Source: Brassica napus (taxonomy: Eukaryota; Streptophyta; Magnoliopsida; Brassicales; Brassicaceae). From it: DNA of 64,000 nucleotides. The position numbers were made by a program, and so were the translations under genes. The stretch covers positions 21,601,726-21,665,725 of the forward strand of contig NC_063437.1 of NCBI RefSeq assembly GCF_020379485.1. The letters run 5' to 3'. Of this stretch, positions 32,401 to 45,477 are shown piece after piece (the stretch's first letter is position 1; each line of letters starts with the position of its first letter). The notes under the pieces were generated by a model, which worked only from the letters and a program-made list of their open reading frames with translations, was not told where the DNA came from and ran no database searches.

Positions 32401-35400
32401 ATAATACTTCCTAAATTGGTTGACTAACCACTATAAAATCGTTATTCTCTAGAAAAACGGAGACAACAAAGGTTCCAAACCTCTTTGACCTTCATCATAT
32501 GTTAGTGAAGGATGCAACTATTCATTAAAATAGAATTTTCATTTTTTTTGAATTTTTCTCAAAAACTACGGGGTTAACCCTCACGAAAATATTGAATTTT
32601 TTGGAAAATGCTCTATATACTAAAGCATTTGATCTTTAGTGTTGTTTTAAAATTTCTAAACACATTCTGCATTTGTATTAATATATATTAAACTCTCTTT
32701 CATGGTACATGGGCATCGTTTAATTTTTTCGTCAATTAATTTAGTAAAACTTCATAATACTCTCTAAATTGGTTGACTAACCCCTATAAAATCACTATTC
32801 TCTAGAAAAACGGAGACAAAAAAGGTTCCAAACCTCTTTGAACTTCATTATATGTTAGTGAATGATGCAACTATGCATTAAAATAGAATTTTATTTTTTT
32901 TAAAATTTTTTATCAAAATCTATGGGTTAACCCCTACGAAAATATTTAATTTTTCGGTAAATGCTCTATATACTGAAGCATAAGATCTTTAGTGTTGTTT
33001 TAAAATTTCTAAAAACATTCTGCATTTGTATTAATGTATATTAAACTCTATTTCATGGTACATCGACTTTGTTTAAATTTTTCGTCAATTAATTTAGTAA
33101 AACTTCATAATATTCCTTAAATTGATTGATTAACCACTATAAAATCGTTATTCTCTAGAAAAACGGAGACAACAAAGGTTCCAAACCTCTTTGACCTTCA
33201 TCATATGTAAGTGAATGATACAACTATGCATTAAAATAGAATTTTCATTTTTTTTGAATTTTTCTCAAAATCTATGGGTTAACCCCTACGAAATATTTAA
33301 TTTTTCGGTAAATGCTCTATATACTGAAGCCTATGATCTTTACTGTTGTTTTAATATTTCTAAACACATTCTATATTTGTATAAATGTATATTAAACTCT
33401 CTTTCATGGTACATGGGCATCGTTCAAATTTTTCGTCAATTAATTTATTTAAACTTCATAATACTCCCTAAATGGGTTGACTAACCACTATAAAATCACT
33501 ATTCTCTAGAAAAACGGAGACAACAAAGGTTCCAAACTTCTTTGACCTTCATCATATGTTAGTGAAGGATGCAACTATGCAATAAAATAGAATTTTCATT
33601 TTTTAAAATTTTTCTCAAAATCTATGGGTTAACCCCTACGAAAATATTGAATTTTTCGGTAAATGATCTATATACTGAAGCATATGATCTTTAGTGTTGT
33701 TTTAAAATTTCTAACCACATTATGCATTTGTATTAATGTATATTAAACTCTATTTCATGGTACATGGGTGTCGTTTAAATTTTTTGTCAATTAATTTAGT
33801 CTTCATAATACTCTCTAAATTGGTTGACTAACCACTATAAAATCACTATTCTCTAGAAAAACGGAGACAACAAAGGTTCCAAACCTCTTTGACCTTCATC
33901 ATATGTTAGTGAAAGATGCAACTATGCATTAAAATAGAATTTTCATTTTTTTTAAATTTTATATCAAAATCTATGGGCTACCCTACGAATTTTTTTAATT
34001 TTTCGGTAAATGCTATATATACTGAAGCATATGATCTTTAGTGTTGTTTTAAAATTTCTAAACACATTCTGCATTTGTATTAGTGTATATTAAACTCTCT
34101 TTCATGATACATGGGCATCGTTTAAATTTTTCGTCAATTAATTTAGTAAAACTTCATAATACTCCCTAAATTGGTTGACTAACCACTATAAAATCGCTAT
34201 TCTCTAGAAAAACGGAGACAACAAAGGTTCCAAACCTCTTTGACCTTCATCATATGTACGTGAATGATGCAACTATGCATTAAAATAGAATTTTCATTTT
34301 TTTGAATTTTTCTCAAAATCTATGGGTTAACCCCTACGAAAATATTGAATTTTTCGGTAAATGATCTATATACTGAAGCATATGGTCTTTAGTGTTGTTT
34401 TAAAATTTCTAAACACATTCTGCATTTGTATTAATGTATATTAAACTCTATTTCATGGTACATGTGTGCCGTTTAAATTTTTTGTCAATTAATTTAGTAA
34501 AACTTCATAATACTCTCTAAATTGGTTGACTAACCACCATAAAATCGCTATTCTCTAGAAGAACGGAGACAACAAAGGTTCCAAACCTCTTTGACCTTCA
34601 TCATATGTTAGTGAAAGATGCAACTATGCATTAAAATAGAACTTTTAATTTTTTGATTTTTTCTCAAAATCTATGGGTTAACCCTAGGAAATATTTATTT
34701 TTTCGGTAAATGCTCTATATACTGAAGCCTATGATCTTTAGTGTTGTTTTAAAATTTCTAAACACCTTCTGCATTTATATTAATGTATATTAAACTCTAT
34801 TTCATGGTACATGGGCGTCGTTTAATTTGGTTTGTCATTTAATTTAGTAAAACTTCATAATACTTCCTAAATTGGTTGACTAACCACTATAAAATCGCTA
34901 TTCTCTAGAAAAACGGAGACAACAAAGGTTCCAAACCTCTTTGACCTTCATCATATGTTAGTGAAATATGAAACTATTCACTAAAATGGAATTTTTATTT
35001 TTTTGAATTTTTCTCAAAATCTATGGGTACCCTCACGAAAATATTGATTTTTTCGGTAAATGCTCTATATACTAATGCATTTGATCTTTAGTGTAGTTTT
35101 AAAATTTCTAAACACATTCTGCATTTGTATTAATGTATATTAAACTCTATTTCATGGTACATGGGCTTCGTTTAAAACTTTCGTCAATTAATTTAGTAAA
35201 AATTTATAATACCCCCTAAATTGGTTGACTAACCACTATAAAATCGTTATTCTCTAGAAAAGCGGAAACAACAAAGGTTCCAAACCTCTTTGACCTTTAT
35301 AATATATTAGTGAAGGATGCAACTATGCACTAAAATACAATTTTCATTTTTTTTAATTTTTTATCAAAATCTATGGGCACCCCTACGAAAATATTTAATT

Positions 35401-38400
35401 TTTCGGTAAATGCTATATATACTCAAGCATATGATCTTAAGTGTTGTTTTAAAATTTCTAAACACATTCTGCATTTGTATTAGTGTATATTAAACTCTCT
35501 TTCATGATACATGGGCATCTTTTAAATGTTTCGTCAATTAATTTAGTAAAACTTTATAATACTTCCTAAATTGGTTGACTAACCACTATAAAATCGCTAT
35601 TCTCTAGAAAAAAGGAGACAACAAAGGTTCCAAACCTCTTTGACCTTCATCATATGTTAGTGAGGGATGCAACTATGCATTAAAATATAATTTTTATTGT
35701 TTTGAGTTTTTCTCGAAATCTATGGCTTAACCCTACGAAATATTTAATTTTTCGGTAAATGCTCTATATACTGAAGCCTATGATCTTTACTGTTGTTTTA
35801 ATATTTCTAAACACATTTTATATTTGTATTAATGTATATTAGACTCTCTTTCATGGTACATGGGCATCGTTTAAATTTTTCGTCAGTTAATTTATTAAAA
35901 CTTCATAATACTCTCTAAATTGGTTGACTAACCACTATAAAATCGCTATTCTGTAGAAAAACGGAGACAACAAAGGTTCCAAACCTCTTTGACCTTCATC
36001 ATATGTTAGTGAAGGATGCAATCATGCATTAAAATAGAATTTTCATTTTTAAATTTTTTTCTCAAAATCTATGGGTTAATCCCTACGAAAATATTGAATT
36101 TTTCGGTAAATGCTCTATATACTGAAGCATATGATCTTTAGTGTTGTTTTAAAATTTCTAAACACATTCTGCATTTGTATTAATGTATATTAAACTCTAT
36201 TTCATGGTACATGAGTGTCGTTTAAATTTTTTGTCAATTAATTTAGTAAAACTTCATAATACTCCCTAAATTGGTTGACTAACCACTATAAAATCGCTAT
36301 TCTCTAGAAAAACGGAGACAACAAAGGTTCCAAACCTCTTTGACCTTCATCATATGTTAGTGAAGGATGCAACTATGCATTAAAATAGAATTTTCAATTT
36401 TTTGAATTTTTCTCAAAATCTATGGGTTAACCCTGCGAAATATTTAATTTTTCGGTAAATGCTCTATATATACTGAAGCATATGATATTTAGTGTTGTTT
36501 TAAAATTTCTAAACACATTCTGCATTTGTATTAGCGTATATTAAACTCTATTTCATGGTACATGGACGTCGTTTAAATTTTCTGTCAATTAATTTAGTAA
36601 AACTTCATAATACTCCCTAAATTGGTTGACTAACCACTATATATTCTTTAGAAAAACGGAGACAACAAATGTTCTAAACCTCTTTGACCTTCATCATTTG
36701 TTAGTGAAGGATGAAACTATGCATTAAAATATAATTTTTATTTTTTTGAATTTTTCTCAATATCTATGGGTAACCCCTACGAAAATATTGATTTTTTTGG
36801 TAAATGCTCTATATACTGAAGCATATGATCTTTAGTGTTGTTTTTAATTTTGTAACACATTCTGCATTTGTTTTAATGTATATTAAACTCTCTTTAATGG
36901 TACATGGGCATCGTTTAAATTTTTCGTCAATTAATTTAGTAAAACTTCATAATACTCCCTAAATTGGTTGACTAACCACTATAAAATCGCTATTCTCTAG
37001 AAAAACGGAGACAACAAAGGTTCCAAACCTCTTTGACCTTCATCATATGTTAGTGAGGGATGCAACTATGCATTAAAATAGAATTTTTCATTTTTTTGAA
37101 TTTTTCTCGAAATCTATGGGTTAACCCCTACGAAATATTTAATTTTTCTGTTAATGCTCTATATACTGAAGCCTATGATCTTTACTGGTTTTTAAATATT
37201 TCTAAACACATTCTATATTTGTATTAATGTATATTAAACTCTTTTTCATAGTACATGGGCATCGTTTAAATTTTTCATCAATTAATTTATTAAAACTTTA
37301 TAATACTCCCTAAATTGGTTGACTAACCACTATAAAATCGCTATTCTCTAGAAAAACGGAGACAACAAAGGTTCCAAACCTCTTTGACCTTCATCATATG
37401 TTAGTGAAGGATGCAACTATGCATGAAAATAGAATTTTCATTTCTAAAATTTTTCTCAAAATCTATGGGTCCCCTACGAAAATATTGATTTTTTCGGTAA
37501 ATGCTCTATATACTGAAGCATATGATCTTTGGTGTTGTTTTAAAATTTCTAAACACATTCTGCATTTGTATTAATTTATATTAAACCCTATTTCATGGTA
37601 TATGGGCATCGTTTAAATTTTTTGTCAATTAATTTAGTAAAACTTTATAATACTTCCTAAATTGGTTGACTAACCACTATAAAATCGCATTTCTCTAGAA
37701 AAACGGAGACAACAAAGGTTTCAAACCTCTTTGACCTTCATCATATGTTAGTGAAGGATGCAACTATGCATTAAAATAAAATTTTCAAGTTTTTGAATTT
37801 ATCTCAAAATCTATGGGTTAACCCCTACGAAATATTTAATTTTTCGATAAATACTCTATATACTGAAGCATATGAGATTTAGTGTTGTTTTAAAATTTCT
37901 AAACACATTCTGCATTTGCATTAGTGTATATTAAACTCTATTTCATGGTACATGGACGTCGTTTAAATTTTTTGTCAATTAATTTAGTAAAACTTCATAA
38001 TAATCTCTAAATTGGTTGACTAACCACTATAAACTCACTACTCTTTAGAAAAACGGAGACAACAAAGGTTCCAAACCTCTTTGACCTGCATCATATGTTA
38101 GTGAATGATGCAACTATGCATTAAAATATAATTTTCATTTTTTTGATTTTTTATGGGTTAACAACCCCTACGAAAATATTGAATTTTTCGGTAAATGCGC
38201 TATATACTGAAGCATATGATCTTTAGTGTTGTTTTAAAATTTATAAACATATTCTACATTTTTATTAATGTATATTAAACTCTCTTTCATGGTACATGGG
38301 CATCGTTTAAATTTTTCGTCAATTAATTTAGTAAAACTTTATAATACGCCCTAAATTGGTTGACTAACCACAATAAAATCACTATTCTCTATAAATACGG

Positions 38401-39970
38401 AGACAACAAAGGTTCCAAACCTCTTTGACCTTCATCATATGTTAGTGAATGATGCAACTATGCATTAAAATAGAATTTTCATTTTTTTGAAATTTTCTCA
38501 AAATCTATGGGTTAAACCCTACAAAATATTTAATTTTTCGGTAAATGCTCTATATACTGAAGCATATGATCTTTAGTGTTGTTTTAAAATTTCTAAACAT
38601 ATTCTGCATTTGTATTAATGTATATTAAACTCTCTTTCATGGTACATGGGCATCGTTTAAATTTTCTTTCAGTTAATTTAGTAAAATTTCATAATACTCC
38701 CTAAATTGGTTGACTAACCACCATAAAATCGCTATTCTCTAGAAAAACGGAGACAACAAAGGTTCCAAACCTCTTTGACCTTCATCATATGTTAGTGAAG
38801 GATGCAACTATGCCTTAAAATAGAATTTTCATTTTTTAAAATTTTTCTCAAAATCTATGGGTTTAACCCCTACGAAAATATTAAAATTTTTGGTAAATGC
38901 TCTATATACTGAAGCATATGATCTTTATTGTTGCTTTAAAATTTCTAAACAGATTCTGCATTTGTATTAATGTATATTAAACTTTATTTCATGGTACATG
39001 GGCATCGTTTAAATTTTTCGTCAATTAATTTAGTAAAACTTCATAATACTTCTTTTTTTTTTTTGTAAATCTACCTTATAATACTTCCTAAATTGGTTGA
39101 TTAACCACTATAAATCGCTATTCTCTAGAATAACGGAGACAACAAAAGTTCCAAACCTCTTTGACCTTCATCATATGTTAGCGAGGGATGCAACTATGCA
39201 TTAAAATAGAATTTTCATTTTTTCGAATTTTTCTCAAAATATATGGGTTAACCCCTACGAAATATTTAATTTTTCGGTAAATGCTCTATGTACTCAAGCC
39301 TATGATCTTTACTATTTTTTTAATATTTCTAAACACATTCTATATTTGTATTAATGTATATTAAACTCTATTTCATGGTACATGGGCATCGTTTAAATTT
39401 TTCGTAAATAAAATTTAGTAAAACTTCATAATACTCCCTAAATTGGTTGACTAACCACTATAAAATCACTATTCTCTAGAAAAAAGGAGACAACAAAGGT
39501 TCCAAACCTCTTAGACCTTTATCATATGTTAGTGAAGGATGAAACTATGCATTAAAATAGAATTTTCATTTTTTTGAATTTTTTTTCAAAATCTATGGGT
39601 TAACAACCCCTACGAAAATATTGAATTTTTCGGTAAATGCTCTATATACTGAAGCATATGATCTTTAGTGTTGTTTTAAAATTTCTAAACATATTCTTCA
39701 TTTGTATTAATGTATATTAAACTCTCTTTCATGGTACATGGGCACCATTTAAATTTTTCGTCAATTAATTTAGTAAAACTTCATAATACTCCCTAAAAGT
39801 GTTGACTAACCACTACTAAATCGCTATTCCCTAGAAAAACGGATACAACAAAGGTTCCAAACCTCTTTGACCTTCATCATATGTTAGCGAGGGATGCAAC
39901 TATACATTAAAATAGCATTAAAATAGAATTTTCATTTTTTTGAATTTTTTCTCAAAATCTATAGGTTAAC
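29422..39970. repeat. Satellite array, family A (about 351-bp monomers)
   Basis: About 30 head-to-tail monomers. Successive ACGAAAATATT landmarks at 29430, 29781 and 30133 give a period of 351-352 bp. Each monomer carries, in order: a CGAAAA...TTTTCG dyad, CGGTAAATGCTCTATATA, GTGTTGTTTTAAAATTTCTA, CATGGTACATGG, GACTAACCACTATAAAAT, the strongly conserved CGGAGACAACAAAGGTTCC box, and TCAAAATCTATGGGTTAACC. Variants are distinguishable, such as a subtype with TTTACTGTTGTTTTAATATT at about 31.9, 33.35, 35.8, 37.2 and 39.3 kb. The period is close to two nucleosome lengths. The length resembles the roughly 350-bp satellites known in Brassica, but identity to any named family was not checked. Confidence 0.96.
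39053..39077 (-). mobile_element. 25-bp poly(A)-tailed micro-insertion in a satellite monomer
   Basis: A short block of twelve T followed by GTAAATCTACCTT interrupts a family-A monomer. It is flanked by a perfect 10-bp duplication, ATAATACTTC, at 39043-39052 and 39078-39087. Read on the minus strand it is a 3' end plus poly(A), as expected of an extremely 5'-truncated LINE or SINE insertion. Confidence 0.7.
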
Positions 39971-42900
39971 CCCCCCTATGAAAATAATGAGTTTTCGGTA
40001 AATGCTCAATATATGAAGCCTATAATCTTTAAATTTGTTTTAAAATTTAAAACAAAATTATACCTTTGTATTAATGTATGATAAACTTCTTTTCATGGTA
40101 CATGGACATCGTTCTAGTTTTTTTATCCATTAATTTAGCAAAACTGCAAATACTCAATAAATCATTGGACTAACCACTATAAAATTGATATTCCCTAGGG
40201 AAACGGAGACAACAAAGATTCCAAACCTCTTTGAAATTCATCATATGTTATTACATGATTCAACTATGCATTAAAACAGTATTGTCAAATTTTTTGAATT
40301 TTTCTCAAAATCTATGTGTACCCCCCTACGAAAATAGTGAATTTTCGGTAAATGATACATATATGAAGCATATAATCTTTTAATTTGTTTTAAAATTTAT
40401 TATCACATTATACAATTGTATTAATTATGATAAACTCCTTTTCATGGTACATGTAAATCGTTCTAATTTTTTATCAATTAATTTAGCAAAACTGCAAATA
40501 ATCCCTAAATCATTAGACTAAACACTATAAAATTGCTATTCCCTAGAGAAACGGAGACAACAAAGGTTCAAAACCTCTTTGAACTTCATCATATTTTATT
40601 ACATGATTCAAATATGTATTAAAACAGTATTTTCAATTTTTTGAATTTTTTTCAAAATCTATGTGTAACCCCTACGAAAATAGTGAGTTATCGGTAAATG
40701 CTCTATATATGAAGTCTATAATCTTTTAATTCGTTTTAAAATTTATAACCACATTATACATTTGTATTAATATATGATAAACTCTTTTTCATGGTACATG
40801 GACATCGTTCTAATTTTTTATCAATTAATTTAGCAAAACTGTAAATACTCCCAAAATCATTGGACTAACCACTATAAAATTGATATTCCTTAGAGAAACG
40901 GAGACAACAAAGGTTCCAAACCTCTTTGAACTTCATCATATTTTATTACATGATTCAAATATGTATTAAAACAGTATTTTCAATTTTTTGATTTTTTCTC
41001 AAAATCTATGTGTACCCCCCTACGAAAATAGTGAATTTTCGGTAAATGCTCTATATATGAAGTCTATAATCTTTTAATTCGTTTTAAAATTTATAACCAC
41101 ATTATACATTTGTATTAATATATGATAAACTCCTTTTCATGGTACATGGACATCGTTCTAATTTTTTATCAATTAATTTAGCAAAACTGTAAATACTCTC
41201 AAAATCATTGGACTAACCACTATAAAATTACTATTCCCTAGAGAAATGGAGACAACAAAAGTTCCAAACCTCTTTGAACTTCATCATATTTTATTACATG
41301 ATTCAAATATGTATTAAAACAGTATTTTCAATTTTTTTGATTTTTTCTCAAAATCTATGTGTACCCCCTACGAAAATAGTGAGTTTTCGGTAAATGCTCT
41401 ATATATGAAGCCTATAATCTTTTAATTCGTTTAAAATTTATAACCACATTATACATTTGTATTAATATATGATAAACTCCTTTCCATGGTACATGGACAT
41501 CGTTCTAATTTTTATCCATTAATTTAGCAAAACTTGCAAATACTCCCTAAATCATTAGACTAACCACTATAAAATACTATTCCCTAGAGAAACGGAGACA
41601 ACAAAAGTTCCAAACCTCTTTGAACTTCATCATATTTTATACATGATTCAAATATGTATTAAAACAGTATTTTCAATTTTTTGAATTTTTCTCAAAATCT
41701 ATGTGTACCCCCCTACGAAAATAGTGAGTTTTCGGTAAATGCTCTATATATGAAGCCTATAATCTTTTAATTCGTTTTAAAATTTATAACCACATTATAC
41801 ATTTGTATTAATATATGATAAACTCCTTTCATGGTACATGGACATCGTTCTAATTTTTTATCAATTAATTTAGCAAAACTGTAAATACTCCCAAAATCAT
41901 TGGACTAACCACTATAAAATTGATATTCCTTAGAGAAACGGAGACAACAAAGGTTCCAAACCTCTTTGAACTTCATCATATTTTATTACATGATTCAAAT
42001 ATGTATTAAAACAGTATTCTCAAATTTTTTGATTTTTCTCAAAATCTATGTGTACCCCCCTACGAAAATAGTGAGTTTTCGGTAAATGCTCTATATATGA
42101 AGCCTATAATCTTTTAATTCGTTTTAAATTTATAACCACATTATACATTTGTATTAATATATGATAAACTCCTTTCATGGTACATGGACATCGTTCTAAT
42201 TTTTTATCCATTAATTTAGCAAAACTGCAAATACTCCCTAAATCATTAGACTAACCACTATAAAATTGCTATTCCCTAGAAAACGGAGACAACAAAGTTC
42301 CAACCTCTTTGAACTTCATCATATTTTATTACATGATTCAAATATGTATTAAAACAGTATTTTCAATTTTTTGAATTTTTCTCAAAATCTATGTGTACCC
42401 CCCTACGAAAATAGTGAGTTTTCGGTAAATGCTCTATATATGAAGTCTATAATCTTTTAATTCGTTTTAAATTTTATAACCACATTATACATTTGTATTA
42501 ATATATGATAAACTCCTTTTCATGGTACATGGACATCGTTCTAATTTTTTATCAATTAATTTAGCAAAACTGTAATACTCCCAAAATCATTGGACTAACC
42601 ACTATAAAATTGATATTCCTTAGAAAAACGGAGACAACAATGGTTCCAAACCTCTTTGAACTTCATCATTTTTATTACATGATTCAAATATGTATTAAAA
42701 CAGTATTCTCAAATTTTTTGAATTTTTCTCAAAATCTATGTGTACCCCCCTACGAAAATAGTGAGTTTTCGGTAAATGCTCTATTATGAATATAATCTTT
42801 TAATTTAATTCGTTTTAAAATTTTAACCACATTATACATTGTATTAATATATGATAAACTCCTTTTCATGGTACATGGACATCATTCTAATTTTTTATCC

Positions 42901-43639
42901 ATTAATTTAGCAAAACTGCAAATACTCCCTAAATCATTAAACTAACCACTATAAAATTACTATTCCCTAGAGAAACGGAGACAACAAAAGTTCCAAACCT
43001 CTTTGAACTTCATCATATTTTATTACATGATTTAAATATGTATTAAAACAGCATTTTCAATTTTTTTGATTTTTTCTCAAAATCTATGTGTACCCCCCTA
43101 CGAAAATAGTGAGTTTTCGGTAAATGCTCTATATATGAAGCCTATAATCTTTTAATTCGTTTTAAAATTTATAACCACATTATAAATTTGTATTAATATA
43201 TAATAAACTCTTTTTCATGGTACATGGACATCGTTCTAATTTTTTATCCATTAATTTAGCAAAACTGCAAATACTCCCTAAATCATTAGACTAACCACTA
43301 TAAAATTATTATTCCCTAGAGAAACGGAGACAACAAAAGTTCCAAACCTCTTTGAACTTCATCATATTTATTACATGATTCAAATATGTATTAAAACAGT
43401 ATTTTCAATTTTTTGAATTTTTTCTCAAAATCTATGTGTACCCCCCTACGAAAATAGTGAGTTTTCGGTAAATGCTCTATATATGAAGTCTATAATCTTT
43501 TAATTCGTTTTAAAATTTATAACCACATTATACATTTGTATTAATATATGATAAACTCCTTTTCATGGTACATGGACATCGTTCTAATTTTTTATCAATT
43601 AATTTAGCAAAACTGGAAATACTCCCAAAATCATTGGAC

Positions 43640-43910
43640 TAACCACTAAAAAAAAATAAAAAGAAAACACACCCAAGGTTCCAACCCTCAACTTCATCAT
43701 ATTATTACATGATTCAAATGTATTATTAAAATTTCCAAATTTTTGAATTTTCTCAAAATCTATGTGTACCCCCCCACGAAAATAACAAAAGACCATAATC
43801 CTCTAACGATAAACCCCATACATTTCAAAACAATACCCCAACCACACTAACCATCAATTAATTTGTTAAATGACAACCACATACATGTACATCCAATCGT
43901 TCCCTCCCAG

Positions 43911-43941
<31 letters not shown>

Positions 43942-44250
43942 ATTATCCCAACCTTACTATTCCCCCCCCCCCCCTAAGTTGGGTTGTCTTTATTTTTTGA
44001 TTTTTTTATTTTATTATGTTTTTATGTTTGTCTTTTTGTTTTTTTTTTTTTTCAAAAAAGAATGTAAAACCCCCCAAAAAAAAAAAAACAAAAAAAAAAA
44101 AATGATGAAAAACATGAAGTTTTAATCTTTTTATCCATTGTAAACCTATTATAAGTTGGTAATGCTCTAGTATGAAGTCTATATCTTTTATGGTTTTTGT
44201 AATTATACATTAATATTAATTTAAATAATTTAATTGGTCCAATGGTGGGT
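43640..44250. other. Corrupted consensus inside the satellite
   Basis: Monomer order breaks down into A-, C- and T-homopolymers (an A-run of about 28 near 43911-43939, a C-run near 43964-43975) with only scattered satellite words. Flanking monomers carry many one-base deletions in homopolymers. It looks like uncorrected long-read consensus rather than real sequence. Confidence 0.75.
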
Positions 44251-45377
44251 GTTGGACTAACCACTATAAAATTGATATTCCTTAGTAAACGGAGACAACA
44301 AAGGTTCCAAACCTCTTTGAACTTCATCATATTTTATTACATGATTCAAATATGTATTAAAACAGTATTCTCAAATTTTGAATTTTTCTCAAAATCTATG
44401 TGTACCCCCCTACGAAATATGAGTTTTCGGTAAATGCTCTATATATGAAGCCTATAATCTTTTAATTCGTTTTTAAAATTTATAACCACATTATACATTT
44501 GTATTATATATGATAAACTCTTTTTTTCATGGTACATGGACATCGTTCTAATTTTTTTAATCAATTAATAGCAAAACTGCAATACTCCCCTAAATCATTA
44601 GACTAACCACTATAAAATTATATTCCCTAGAGAAACGAGACAACAAAAGTTCCAAACCTCTTTGAACTTCATCATATTTTATTACATGATTTAAATATGT
44701 ATTAAAACAGCATTTTCAATTTTTTTGATTTTTTCTCAAAATCTATGTGTACCCCCCTACGAAAATAGTGAGTTTTCGGTAAATGCTCTATATATGAAGT
44801 CTATAATCTTTTAATTCGTTTTAAAACTTATAACCACATTATACATTTGTATTAATATATGATAAACTCTTTTTCATGGTACATGGACATCGTTCTAATT
44901 TTTTATCAATTAATTTAGCAAAACTGGAAATACTCCCAAAATCATTGGACTAACCACTATAAAATTGATATTCCTTAGAGAAACGGAGACAACAAAAGTT
45001 CCAAACCTCTTTGAACTTCATCATATTTTATTACATGATTCAAATATGTATTAAAACAGTAATTCTCAAATTTTTTTGAATTTTTTCTCAAAATCTATGT
45101 GTACCCCCCTACGAAAATAGTGAGTTTTCGGTAAATGCTCTATATATGAAGTCTATAATCTTTTAATTCGTTTTAAAATTATAACCACATTATACATTTG
45201 TATTAATATATGACTCCTTTTCATGGTACATGGACATCGTTCTAATTTTTATCAATTAATTTAGCAAAACTGGAAATACTCCAAAATCATTGGACTAACA
45301 CTATAAATTGATTTCCTAGAGAAACGAGACAACAAAGGTTCCAAACCTCTTTGAACTTCATCATATTTTAAGTACAT

Positions 45378-45477
45378 NNNNNNNNNNNNNNNNNNNNNNN
45401 NNNNNNNNNNNNNNNNNNNNNNNNNNNNNNNNNNNNNNNNNNNNNNNNNNNNNNNNNNNNNNNNNNNNNNNNNNNNN
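45378..45477. other. Assembly gap (100 N)
   Basis: Exactly 100 N inside family B, a conventional unknown-size gap. The true array length is therefore not known. Confidence 0.99.
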
